Notes under the pieces: model-generated
What the model was told of the DNA's origin: nothing
What the model saw: only the letters and a program-made list of their open reading frames with translations
The model's database searches: none
Made by a program: the position numbers and the translations under genes
Shown here: positions 47,671 to 56,224 of the stretch, piece after piece
Position numbering within the stretch: position 1 is the first letter of the stretch
How the letters are laid out: every line of letters starts with the position of its first letter
Source: Caenorhabditis elegans
Taxonomy: Eukaryota > Nematoda > Chromadorea > Rhabditida > Rhabditidae
NCBI RefSeq assembly: GCF_000002985.6
Contig: NC_003282.8
Coordinates: 4,030,001-4,094,000 of the forward strand
Direction: 5' to 3'
Length of the DNA: 64,000 bases

Positions 47671-48953
47671 TTACATAACCATTTCATAATCCGGGAATAC
47701 ACTCAAAGCACACACATATCCTGTAACCTCATGTCCTTGATAGAAAATCACGTTATTCTGGCATTCGAACTCAATTTCGTCAGTGCTCAAAAGAGCACAA
47801 CCACGTCGGCGGACCACGATGACCTGAAACTTTTGAGTTAAACCTGAATCTTGAGCCTTACTCACACATGCTGTCTCAATACAGTTTGGTCTACAAAAAA
47901 TGCGGAATTTTTTCCCAGAAAAATTGTGACGTCAGCACGGTCTTAACTATGCAAAATCAGATGAGATCTCTGCTTCTCATCTCCCACATTTTTCGAAGAT
48001 CAAAGCGAAATGTGGCTTTCTGACTACTCCACGTGTACTCACCATCCATTCACAATTGGCGTTGTACAATCCTCGCCGTCCGTAGAGTCTTGGTTGTACG
48101 GGAGTTTCAACGATTGTTGTGGCGTTTATAGCCTGAATCGCTGGGACGATGGCTCCGTTGAGCTGGGGACACTTTGATGCACGGTCCATGCCGAGCCACA
48201 CGTTTTTGGAGCAACCTTTATGGAAATATTGACTGATGTTTTCAAGGAAACAGGGGGCAAAACCAGCTTTAGAAATGTAAATTTTCCATAATAGGACTTT
48301 CATGTAGGCGTTACAACGCCTGCATGCCTGACCTTAAGGCTGCCAAACTGATAGAAATCAGAAAATTTTTTTGAAATTTGTAAATTCACATAAAAATTCA
48401 AAAAAGAAGCGAAAGGCCGGCGTCAGGCCCTGAAACCGCGCCTGCCTACTGAGCCCTAGCCCATATACCTCACAAGAAATTGAACAGAGCGAGGCGAACG
48501 CGCTCACAGGAGTGTGTTGCCTAGTGGTGTCTGGATGTCCCATAACGGTTTGCTACAACAAATGTGACGTCAGCACGTTCTTAACCATGCAAAATCAGAT
48601 AAGAAGTCTGTGTCTCCTGGATTTTTTGTAGATCAAACCAAAATGGGACACTGTGACACCACGTGTGTGTTGGACTAAAAAATTGTTTTTTTTTCATAAT
48701 TTCGGCTGTTCGGAAAACATAGCTCTTACCATTATTGTCTTTCTTCTTTATCATATCAGCAAATGTGGCGGTACCTATAAAAATATCTAAAGTGTCTCCG
48801 TGGCAATTATATATACAGAAATTGTAACTTTACTGTAAGACACTAATAAAACTACAACTAGAATAACTCACGTTTACATCTTCTCATGTACTGCTGCTTT
48901 CCTGCAGTGATAATCACAAAGAGTGATAAGAACGTTAGAAAAGTGAATCTCAT
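47671..48953 (-). CDS. Secreted protein of unknown family, 167 aa
   Basis: Four minus-strand exons join in phase: 48872-48953, 48730-48774, 48043-48266 and 47671-47823, giving 167 residues. A signal peptide (MRFTFLTFLSLFVIITAG) is followed by a basic stretch, then GFAPCFLENISQYFHKGC, WLGMDRASKCPQLNGAIV, LYGRRGLYNANCEWM and a last exon with RRRGCALLSTDEIEFECQN and YVCALSVFPDYEMVM. About eight cysteines and clean exon phases indicate a real gene. It converges on pqn-75 with 61 bp between stop codons. Introns 2 and 3 carry CACGTGGTGTCA elements. The family is not recognised. Confidence 0.78.
47861..48035. mobile_element. CACGTGGTGTCA family element, diverged copy
   Basis: The interior (GGTCTACAAAAAATGCGG, GTGACGTCAGCACGGTCTTA, ATGCAAAATCAGATGAG) is clear but the termini are worn (left CACACATGCTGTC, right TGACTACTCCACGTG). 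It lies within intron 3 of the secreted 167-aa protein gene. Confidence 0.6.
48300..48450. repeat. CAGGCG-type repeat copy in an intron
   Basis: Contains CATGTAGGCGTTACAACGCC, TGCATGCCTGACCTTAAGG and GGCCCTGAAACCGCGCCTGC. It lies in intron 2 of the 167-aa secreted protein gene. Confidence 0.65.
48521..48664. mobile_element. CACGTGGTGTCA family element, shortened copy
   Basis: Left end TAGTGGTGTCTGGATGTCCC, internal TGTGACGTCAGCACGTTCTT, right end GGGACACTGTGACACCACGTG. An internal deletion makes it about 40 bp shorter than the others. Confidence 0.7.
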
Positions 48954-49101
48954 CTTCCATGCATTGAAAGCTTGACGGTAAGAGAGGGAAAGGGGTTTCC
49001 GGTAGCGATAAAACGTAGTTTATAGTTTTTTTTTGCCAGATTTTATGGTGTTGTTTGGGTTTGTGTGTATCTTTATTTTGAGAACGGAAGCATTTTTCTG
49101 T

Positions 49102-49137
49102 AGGCTTTTAGGCTTAAGCTTAGGCGTAGGTTTAAGC
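49102..49137. repeat. Degenerate telomeric repeat
   Basis: Reads TAGGCTTTTAGGCTTAAGC and TTAGGCGTAGGTTTAAGC, related to TTAGGC, a few bases before the G19 run. Confidence 0.65.
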
Positions 49138-49143
49138 AAGGCT

Positions 49144-49162
49144 GGGGGGGGGGGGGGGGGGG
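49144..49162. repeat. Homopolymer G19
   Basis: Nineteen consecutive G on the plus strand. Such tracts can form G-quadruplexes and are deletion hot spots without DOG-1/FANCJ. Confidence 0.9.
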
Positions 49163-49775
49163 AAATAAGAGAAAAATAAAAAAAATCCTAAAAATCTGAA
49201 AAAAAAGGAAACACGACTAAAAATTAGGAAAAGAAGGATGTAATTTTTGAATTTTAGTAAATTGGCTAGTATTCAGTTCCAAATCACTTATCCTTAGGGC
49301 TTTCATGTAGGCGTGAAACGCCTGCCTGCCTGCCTGCCTGCCTGACCTTAAGGGGACCTCCGCCTGTCTCTCGCCTCAATCCGTGCCTTATGCAAAAGTA
49401 TACGTGAACTTTTTTTATTTTCTATTTGGTTCTCAACATTTCGAAAGAAATGAGAACATTTGAAACTTGAAAATTCAAGTCAAAATGCAGAAAAAGGAAA
49501 AATGCCGGGGTGAGATTTTTGAACCCACGGCTGTCTACAATATAAGACCTACGTGTCCTGATAGTTTATCAAAAATGATTGCTCAACAAATAGCTCATTT
49601 TGCTCCTCAAGAGCCGGCAATAAAAGGTGTGACGAATGATTTCAACTCCCTTACTGTTCAATCTTTTTGAATGACACAAAAAATATATGTATGTAACAAT
49701 AATTGGTCAATAACTTTTGTTAAACGCTTTTGTGTTTCGCGAAAATTCTATTAACGTGCATTGTGCTCTAAAATG

Positions 49776-49782
49776 TATAAAA
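49776..49782 (+). promoter_or_regulatory. TATA box of the secreted repeat protein gene
   Basis: TATAAAA lies about 32 bp upstream of the start codon at 49814, giving a very short 5' UTR. Confidence 0.5.
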
Positions 49783-49813
49783 CCGTTCAGCTACTCTAGA
49801 TTCCGTACATACA

Positions 49814-50146
49814 ATGAATTTCCTCTTCTTCTTCCCTGTAATTTTTGTGGTGTTTCATTCGATTCACTGTGTAACAGATCCTCCTCGAGCCAGAATCATT
49901 TCTCTTCCGGGCACCGTGGAAGGAGGGCATATCGATGTGACCGGACAGTATAACCCAGAAACGCCAAGAACATCCGAAGAAGAATGGTCGGGATTCCCAA
50001 CATGGGAGCCAGAAGCATCAGGATTCCCAAGCACGGATGGAGAGCAAGAATGGTCCGGCTTCCCTACCATAGAGCCCGAAGCTTCCGAATTTTCAACCAC
50101 TGAAAAGGAACCACCTAGGCCACCACTTCCATTTGAAGAGATTTAA
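49814..50146 (+). CDS. Small secreted Trp/Glu/Pro repeat protein
   Basis: A single exon of 110 residues. The N-terminus MNFLFFFPVIFVVFHSIHC is a signal peptide. From about residue 57 a 24-residue unit repeats: EEWSGFPTWEPEASGFPST, then EQEWSGFPTIEPEASEFST. The C-terminus is proline-rich (PPRPPLPFEEI). A TATA box and an AATAAA (50185) frame it. It is tail-to-tail with the 48-residue peptide gene, 50 bp between stops. The family is unknown. The acidic repeat suggests an extracellular structural or mucus-like role. Confidence 0.7.
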   Translation: MNFLFFFPVIFVVFHSIHCVTDPPRARIISLPGTVEGGHIDVTGQYNPETPRTSEEEWSGFPTWEPEASGFPSTDGEQEWSGFPTIEPEASEFSTTEKEPPRPPLPFEEI

Positions 50147-50195
50147 CAATATTTTGGTGTTTTTATTCAAGTTATTAAGATGCCAATAAATCATT

Positions 50196-50799
50196 TCATT
50201 TATCTTTGCTTAAATCTGCAATCTTGTGCTTCAAACGGGATTCTTCCAATGGAACGTTGACAGTAGACGGGTTACAGCTGAAAACACACGAGTAGTAGAT
50301 ATGAAATTTCAGTTTTTTATTGCTCTATTAGACTTGGAATTGTCTGAAAACGCCGAATCTCATAATGAAACTTCTTGAAAACATCTCAAAAAAAGTTGCG
50401 GCGGCTCAAAAAAAGACCTGAAGTTAGTTAAAATTGGAAATTTGGCCAACTTGCCAAGCGGCTTGACACTAAGTGGGTTGTAATCACCGTCTAATTTTGG
50501 AAATACAAGCTAATTCTCTTGCGTTTTCAACTTAATTTAGGTGCATTTAAGGTTGATGGATCGTTACTGAATTTCACCAAGGTTTTCCAGTTTTTTTTTC
50601 CAGCCGCTGCGACATTGACAAGTCGGCCAAACTTTAAAATGTAACTAATTTAACGCAATTTTTTGGCTTAGTTAAAAATTCTGTGTTTTCAGATAATTTC
50701 AAGTCTAATAACGTAATAAAAATATATCTTCTACCTTTCTTTAGCAATGACAACTGCAAATAAAGAGACCAAAAGAAGGATCCAGGTGAAGGGTTTCAT
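50196..50799 (-). CDS. Two-exon secreted peptide, 48 aa
   Basis: Exon 1 (50735-50799) encodes MKPFTWILLLVSLFAVVIAK, a signal peptide. It splices over a 457-nt intron (donor GGTAGAAG, acceptor TTTTCAG) to exon 2 (50196-50277), reading SCNPSTVNVPLEESRLKHKI and ending DLSKDK. The mature peptide would be only about 28 residues with one cysteine. A TATAAAA lies on the minus strand about 31 bp upstream of the ATG. Too short for simple ORF detection, but the splice phase, signal peptide and TATA box agree. Confidence 0.6.
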
Positions 50800-50829
50800 G
50801 TTTTTGGGGAAAAGTATTACGACAAAGGG

Positions 50830-50836
50830 TTTTATA
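50830..50836 (-). promoter_or_regulatory. TATA box of the 48-aa peptide gene
   Basis: Minus strand TATAAAA about 31 bp upstream of the start codon at 50799. Confidence 0.45.
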
Positions 50837-51070
50837 CGTTTTCCAATACCCAAACAACTTTTTGTTATGATAATCGGTAAAACTCTTGGCATTATTCCCT
50901 TTGTCAAAAATTTCCATTTCACAGAAAATTGATCACGATAGATGAAGCTTTAGTTCTCATCTATTATTTGTCTGAAAATGGAATTTCAAAGTTCTAGAAA
51001 ATGGGAAAATTGAACCAATACTGTGTGGGATCCGCAAGAACCATTCAAAAAGGGAAAAGTCAATTTTCCT

Positions 51071-51080
51071 GTGGAAAATT
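51071..51080 (+). promoter_or_regulatory. Shared upstream motif GTGGAAAATT, copy 1
   Basis: TCCTGTGGAAAATT lies about 80 bp upstream of the 52-aa peptide gene. TCCCGTGGAAAATT lies about 63 bp upstream of its paralogue at 52913. The block also resembles it further on (AAATACC, CAAACAATGAACTT). Confidence 0.45.
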
Positions 51081-51150
51081 GTTTCATATTTCATAAGGAA
51101 TTCACATAAATACCCCACCCTATCCCTTAAACTCCCATCATTCTCAAACA

Positions 51151-51309
51151 ATGAACTTACTAACTCTTCTTCTCGTCTTTGTTGCTCTCTTGACTGTAAC
51201 TGTGGTTGAGGCCGGAGACCCAGATCTTGGTGGAATCTTCAGTGGAATCGGAGGTATGCTCGGATCGATCGGTGGATTGGCTGGAGCCGGTGGCGGAAAG
51301 AAGAAGTAA
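51151..51309 (+). CDS. Secreted glycine-rich peptide, 52 aa
   Basis: A single exon encodes a signal peptide (MNLLTLLLVFVALLTVTVVE) and a short mature part, AGDPDLGGIFSGIGGMLGSI followed by GGLAGAGGG and a KKK end. AATAAA follows the stop at about 51327. It is a paralogue of the 60-aa peptide gene at 52913: both share the MLGSIGG/ILGSIGG core and the KKK terminus. The small cationic, glycine-rich, amphipathic form is reminiscent of nematode antimicrobial peptides, but that role is only inferred. Confidence 0.7.
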   Translation: MNLLTLLLVFVALLTVTVVEAGDPDLGGIFSGIGGMLGSIGGLAGAGGGKKK

Positions 51310-51363
51310 ATTACTTACTGATTCGTGAATAAAGTTTTTGTATTGCAAAAATTCGTTTTATGT

Positions 51364-52290
51364 TATTAGGTATCCAAATAAGTTCCGGGTCAGAAATCAT
51401 AACTTCTTTCGCCTTTTATCGATTTTTTTGAAAATGTGGGAATTTATGTTATCAACTATGATCTTTCATTTTGATATGGTCACAAAAATTTTTGACCACC
51501 CGGAGTGCCCTAACTCGAAGCCTAATTTTTTCAAGCATCTTTCTGATCTCGCTTCTTTTTAGCTTTGAATTGAGGTTTATGTGCGGACTTTGCTTTGTTT
51601 AAAATACATTGGAAAAAAACAAAAAAAGTTTGGAAAAAAATCCGTCCAAAAATTTTTTTTTGGTCGGTGGTCAAAAAAAATTTTTTTCTTTCAAGAATTT
51701 TTTTTTCGAAAATTCTTGATTTTTCATACAAAAATGATGTAGTCATGTGTGAACTATTTTTACAAATACAAAACATTTTAACTAAGTTCGTCACACTCAA
51801 ATGATAATAGAAAACATAATTTTTTCGAAGAATTTTGAATTTTTGAGTTTTTTGAGTATTTCTCGTGATCCAAATTTCAAACTCAAATGTTTTGTATGTT
51901 TAAAAATAGTTTACACGTGGTTACATCATTTTTATACTAAAAATCAAAAACTTTCGAAAAAATTTTTTTTTGAAGTTTTTTTGACGACCGACCAAAAAAA
52001 ATTTTTTTTGACGGATTTTTTTCCAAACTTTTGTTGATTTCTTACTATATATTCTAAACAAAGTAAAATCCGCACACAAACCTTAGTTCGAAGCTGCAAA
52101 GAAGCGAGATCAGAAAAATGCCTGAAAAAAATGGCTCCGAGTTAGGACACTTGGGGTTGTCAAAAAATTTTGTGACTACTGTCAAATGAAAGATCATGGT
52201 TGATAACATACATTCCCAAAGTTTCAAAAAATCTATAAAAGGCAAAAAAAGTTATGATTTTTGGCCCGGAACTTATTTGGAGACCTAATA
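51364..52290. mobile_element. 0.93-kb foldback element
   Basis: TATTAGGTATCCAAATAAGT at the left pairs with ACTTATTTGGAGACCTAATA at the right. The arms continue through TCAGAAATCATAACTT against AAGTTATGATTTTTGG and on to a centre near 51827, with mismatches. The open frames at 51531-51804 and 51801-52245 are the T/A-rich arms read in different directions. It lies between the two paralogous peptide genes. Confidence 0.8.
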
Positions 52291-52849
52291 GTTATTTCTC
52301 GTATTTTTTTGCTACGTGCCTAAATCATGAATCATAAAGATTATCCAAACACTTGTCTGAAAACACTGTTGTGAAGATGGTATTTTTTTTTTGCGAGAGT
52401 ACTGCGTTTGAACAAAGAAAAGGCTAAAACTTGAGCATTCTGGAAAATCGGTACAGACTTAAAATTTTAAAAGTTTTTTATTCGAATTTTCGGAAACTTT
52501 AACTGAAAATAGGATTTTTTTTTTGATGCCGAATGTTATAAGAACAATCAAAATTTTCGACAAATGCTGCTTGCCGGAAATAAAATTTTTGTGAATGTCT
52601 CTTTTCATGCTGAAAAGAAACATAACAACGTGGAATTTTTCAATTTTCGGAGTGTGATTGGATTTGAAAATTGCCGAAAATGCCCGAAAATGTTTGCTTG
52701 TAGTAGATTTCGATTGCCAAAATGAACGTATTTATGTGAACTCGCAACTGACGACACTCCAATTTAACTCCAACTTACGAAAAGGAGAAAGAGACTGAAA
52801 GTCAAAACTTGAATATGGCGAATTTCTTAAATTGCAAGCCAATTCTCCC
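52291..52849. other. No gene seen
   Basis: AT-rich spacer between the foldback element and the second peptide gene. No ORF, repeat array or RNA gene recognised. Confidence 0.5.
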
Positions 52850-52859
52850 GTGGAAAATT
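52850..52859 (+). promoter_or_regulatory. Shared upstream motif GTGGAAAATT, copy 2
   Basis: Second copy of the motif, within TCTCCCGTGGAAAATTACTT, about 63 bp before the ATG of the 60-aa peptide gene. Confidence 0.45.
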
Positions 52860-52912
52860 ACTTGAGATGAGCATACAAATACCTTCACAGCTATTCCAAA
52901 CCTCTACAAACA

Positions 52913-53095
52913 ATGAACTTTTCCATTCTCATCTTCGTCTTCATTGCCCTCGTGGCAGTAGTAGAGTCTCAGCTGCTCAGCTCTGCTGGTTTAGCTGAGC
53001 CAAATGTTGATCTGGGTGCACTTTTCAGCATACTGGGAGCAATTCTCGGATCTATTGGTGGAATCACCAACACCGCAAATGGGAAGAAGAAGTAA
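52913..53095 (+). CDS. Secreted glycine-rich peptide, 60 aa
   Basis: A single exon with a signal peptide (MNFSILIFVFIALVAVVESQ) and a mature part LLSSAGLAEPNVDLGALFSI followed by LGAILGSIGGITNT and a GKKK end. It shares the ILGSIGG core, KKK terminus, CAAACAATGAACTT start context and an upstream GTGGAAAATT box with the 52-aa gene. AATAAA (near 53118) follows the stop. Function unknown. Confidence 0.7.
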   Translation: MNFSILIFVFIALVAVVESQLLSSAGLAEPNVDLGALFSILGAILGSIGGITNTANGKKK

Positions 53096-53159
53096 ATATT
53101 TTTGGTTGGATTTGTTTTAATAAAGTTTTCATACCGCAGATTGTTTACAATGATATAAA

Positions 53160-53640
53160 AAGTCAAAGGAATCCAATTTTTGAAAAAAAAAGTTTAAACA
53201 TTAGCCGAATTTTTGTTTTCTCGGCCACCAAGCTAGGCCTACTTTTGGCTCGGTGGACTCGTCTTATAAACAGGTTTTCCAGAAAACGCCCCATTACAGG
53301 CAATTTCAGAAAGTCGGTCGCCGATATATTTCTCAGACATGGAGCAAAAGCTTGAACTCTCGGCTATCGGACTTTCGGCTTTATGCTCTGGGCTATTGGG
53401 TCTAGGCTCACGGGCTCTATTCTTCCGGCTCATAGCCCCTGACTCTAGGCTGTTGGATTCTGGGCTTTAAGCTATCAGCTCCAGGATTTCGGTCTTCGGC
53501 TCGGCCTTAAGCTTTCATTTTTACGGTTTCGGCTTTTGGTTCTAGACTAGACAATCGGCTTTAGGTTTTAAGCTCGGTTTTAGACTATCGGGCTTGTGGG
53601 CTCTCGGCATGTAGTTTATTCACACATATAAAATAAACAT
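53160..53640. repeat. GGCT-rich degenerate repeat
   Basis: From about 53350 to 53610 words such as CTCTCGGCTATCGGACTTTC and GGGCTATTGGGTCTAGGCT repeat loosely, a diverged minisatellite built on CGGCTNTNGG. No gene is supported. Confidence 0.5.
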
Positions 53641-53663
53641 TCGTTGTAAATTTAAACAGTTAT

Positions 53664-54190
53664 CTAATTAGCTGGAAACTTCTCGACCCACTCGTCAAAA
53701 AGTGCCACGGCATCGTCCTTTCCACGCTCAGTGACGTCAGCACGGGCGTCATGAAGAAGCTCACCAGCATTGTTGATAAGCTTGAAGGCTGGGATAGTTG
53801 GCACCTCGTATTTCTTCAGGTATTCTCTGAAAAATTTAAAGTTTTTCGTTTTTTTTTGTTTTTTGCCGCCGGATTTCTCTCGGCTTTCTCGACTTACTGA
53901 ATTCTCTCATCACCAAACGGAATCGCCACCCAATCACCTCCGTGTCCCAGGTATTCCAGCAAATCCTCGGCTTCACGATCTCTGCTCACTAGGACCACTT
54001 CGATTTCCTTTCCAGCGGCCTTCAAGGCTTCATAGAATCTCTTGAGCTTCGGAGTAAATTGACGGCACGATCCGCACCACATTGCTGAAAAATACAAGGC
54101 GACGACCTTCTTCCCACGGAGAGCATCTCCTCCGTCAAGTTCTTTGCCTTCTTGGTTGATTAGAGGCTTGCCAGCGAACAAATCGGCCAT
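53664..54190 (-). CDS. Thioredoxin-fold protein, nucleoredoxin/tryparedoxin-like
   Basis: Two minus-strand exons join in phase: 53898-54190 and 53664-53826, giving 151 residues. The fold pattern is clear: ALRGKKVVALYFSAMWCGSC with a WCGSC active site, FTPKLKRFYEALKAAGKEIE, VVLVSRDREAEDLLEYLGHG, DWVAIPFGDERIQEYLKKY and the cis-Pro loop EVPTIPAFKLIN. The WCGSCR motif and SRD segment place it with the thioredoxin_8 (nucleoredoxin/tryparedoxin-like) family found in several nematode copies. No signal peptide, so probably a cytosolic disulfide oxidoreductase. Its upstream flank is a repeat field. Confidence 0.88.
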
Positions 54191-54289
54191 TTTTTTGGGG
54201 TTTTTTAAGCTGAAAAATTGGGGATTTTTAGAGAGTTTTAGCGTGTTAAAAGCAAAAAAAAACGCATATTTTGAAGTCTTTATTAGGGG

Positions 54290-54835
54290 TGGGCGGCAAA
54301 AGATTTTTTCCGGCAAATCGGCAAATCGGCAAAGTTCCGGAATTGAAATTTCCGGCAAAGCGGCAAACCGGCGGAATTAAAAATATTCGCCAAATAGGAA
54401 AATCGCCGGAATTGAAAATTTCCGGCAAATCGGCGAATTGCCGGAATTGAAATTTTCGGCAAATTGGCGAATGACCAGAATTGTTATTTTCCACAAATCG
54501 GCGAACTGCCGAAATTGAAATTTTCGGCAAAATGCCGGATTGAAATCTCCGACAAATCGGCAAATTGCCGGAATTAAAAATTTCTGGCAAATTGGTAAAT
54601 CGGCGGAATTGTAATTTCCGGGAAATAGGCAAGTTGTCGGAATTGAAAATTTCCGGCAAAACGGCGAATTTCCGGCAAATTGGCAAGTTGCCGAAATGGA
54701 AACTTCCGGCAAATTAAAAAATTGCCGGAACTGAAAATTTCCGGCAAACCGGCAAATTGTCTGAATTTAAATTTCCGGCAAATCGGCGAATTGCCGGAAT
54801 TGAAATTTCCAACAAATCGACAAACTGAACAAATA
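54290..54835. repeat. CGGCAAATTGCCGGAATTGAAATTTC repeat field
   Basis: About twenty-five units of TTTCCGGCAAATCGGCAAAT and GCCGGAATTGAAA lie directly upstream of the thioredoxin-fold gene. They translate into apparent ORFs (FRQFADLPEIFNSGN) that are artefacts. Confidence 0.85.
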
Positions 54836-56215
54836 GTGGAATTGTGGCCGAAAATCAATATAAAATGCGGTCAAATCAAAGAAAGGAGGCAGAGAATCAG
54901 CAAAAAGTGTGTGTGTGCGCGTTCTGTGGCCGAATCGGAACAAATAATAGAACAGGACATTGGGGAATGGAAATTTGAGAAAAACCGGTTTTTTTAATAT
55001 TAAATTTTACTTTTTTATTGTATAGAATTAGTTTTACAAAATATTAATAAATGTTAGAATAATTTTATTATTTCCAGCATACTTCAAAATGAAACTCTGG
55101 AATTTCTGCTAAAACTGTACGATTTTCAACTTTAAAAAAAGTCGGTCAAAAGGCATTTTTGATGATAAAAACTGTTGGTTTTATAGAATTTTTCAGGAGA
55201 ATTAGAGAAAACACAGAAAAATGATGACGTTTTGTATATTTTGAGAGGGGTGATGACAATTCGCTGATGCAATAGAGAAAGTGGTTGTTTTTTGAAGGTT
55301 ATGGTACTTTGGTCTTTGAAAATATAGATTTTTTGAATTAAAATCGTATTTTTAGGGGAAAAATGACCCAGAAAATCGGAATTTTAAGTCAAAACTTTGG
55401 TAAATCGGAGAAAAAATCATTTTTTGTTCGAAAAATTAAGTTAAAATCGACAAAAAACCTATTTTTTCCAAAAATACAAACATGTTTACGAAAATTTGGT
55501 CTAAGACATCAAAAATCAATATTTGTAATTTAGTGTTTTACGTTATTTACTCGAAAACCTCAAAATTCTGCTTTTCAGCTGAAATTTCCACTGAAAATGT
55601 ATTTTTTTGAAGCAAAAACAAAGAAAATGCAATTTTTGACTGGATAAATAGAACAATCTCACAAAAACGCAATAACACCTTATAAATAATTCTAGGAACC
55701 AAAGTGTAGAAATCCAATTACTCTTTGGTGTCTTATGCTTTCCTGTTTTTGTGTCCTTTAAAGGCCCAAGGGCCCGTTTTTTCGGAAAGGCTTATTTTTT
55801 TGCATTTTTCACGATATTTGAGGTAATTGTTAGTTTTCATGCCTTTTTTGTGGAAAATTTATATTTTTTTAGTATTATTTACAGTTTCTGGATTTTTTCC
55901 GCACGTTTTAAGTGGAAAACTTGCAGAAATCGAGAAAACAATAAAAACATAAAAACAAGTGTCGTGAAATTAAATGTCGGGTACGCAAACACCGCCACGT
56001 CACAATGCACAGAATTCGGATTTTTATTTTTATTTTTCTTCGTTTTCAGACAATTTCCAGGCGTTTTTGCGGATTTCATAGCAAATTTTATTGAAAAAAC
56101 CGAATTTTCGATTAAAAATGCATTATAAACTCATATTTCCGTTAGGTTAACGTAAAATTTCGCCTATAAATCGACAAAATTCGAAAAAATGTGAAAATAA
56201 TTAATTTTCAGCTCG
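54836..56215. other. No gene seen
   Basis: AT-rich DNA with no supported coding sequence. The frame at 55751-56128 has no family signal and reads through T-runs. This is the promoter side of the gene at 56225. Confidence 0.45.
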
Positions 56216-56224
56216 AAAAAGAAA

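Larger units (their letters stand above)
48954..49813. other. Intergenic region with G19 tract and repeats
   Basis: No supported gene. The frame at 49467-49670 has no family signal and overlaps repeat-flanking DNA. The stretch includes a short telomere-like tract (49102-49137), a G19 run (49144-49162) and a CAGGCG-type repeat with a (CTGC)n run (49298-49390). Confidence 0.5.

Noticed and set aside
49467-49670. 67-codon plus-strand frame (MKIQVKMQKKEKC)
   Set aside because: No signal peptide or family match, no clear promoter or poly(A) context, and it begins in repeat-flanking DNA.
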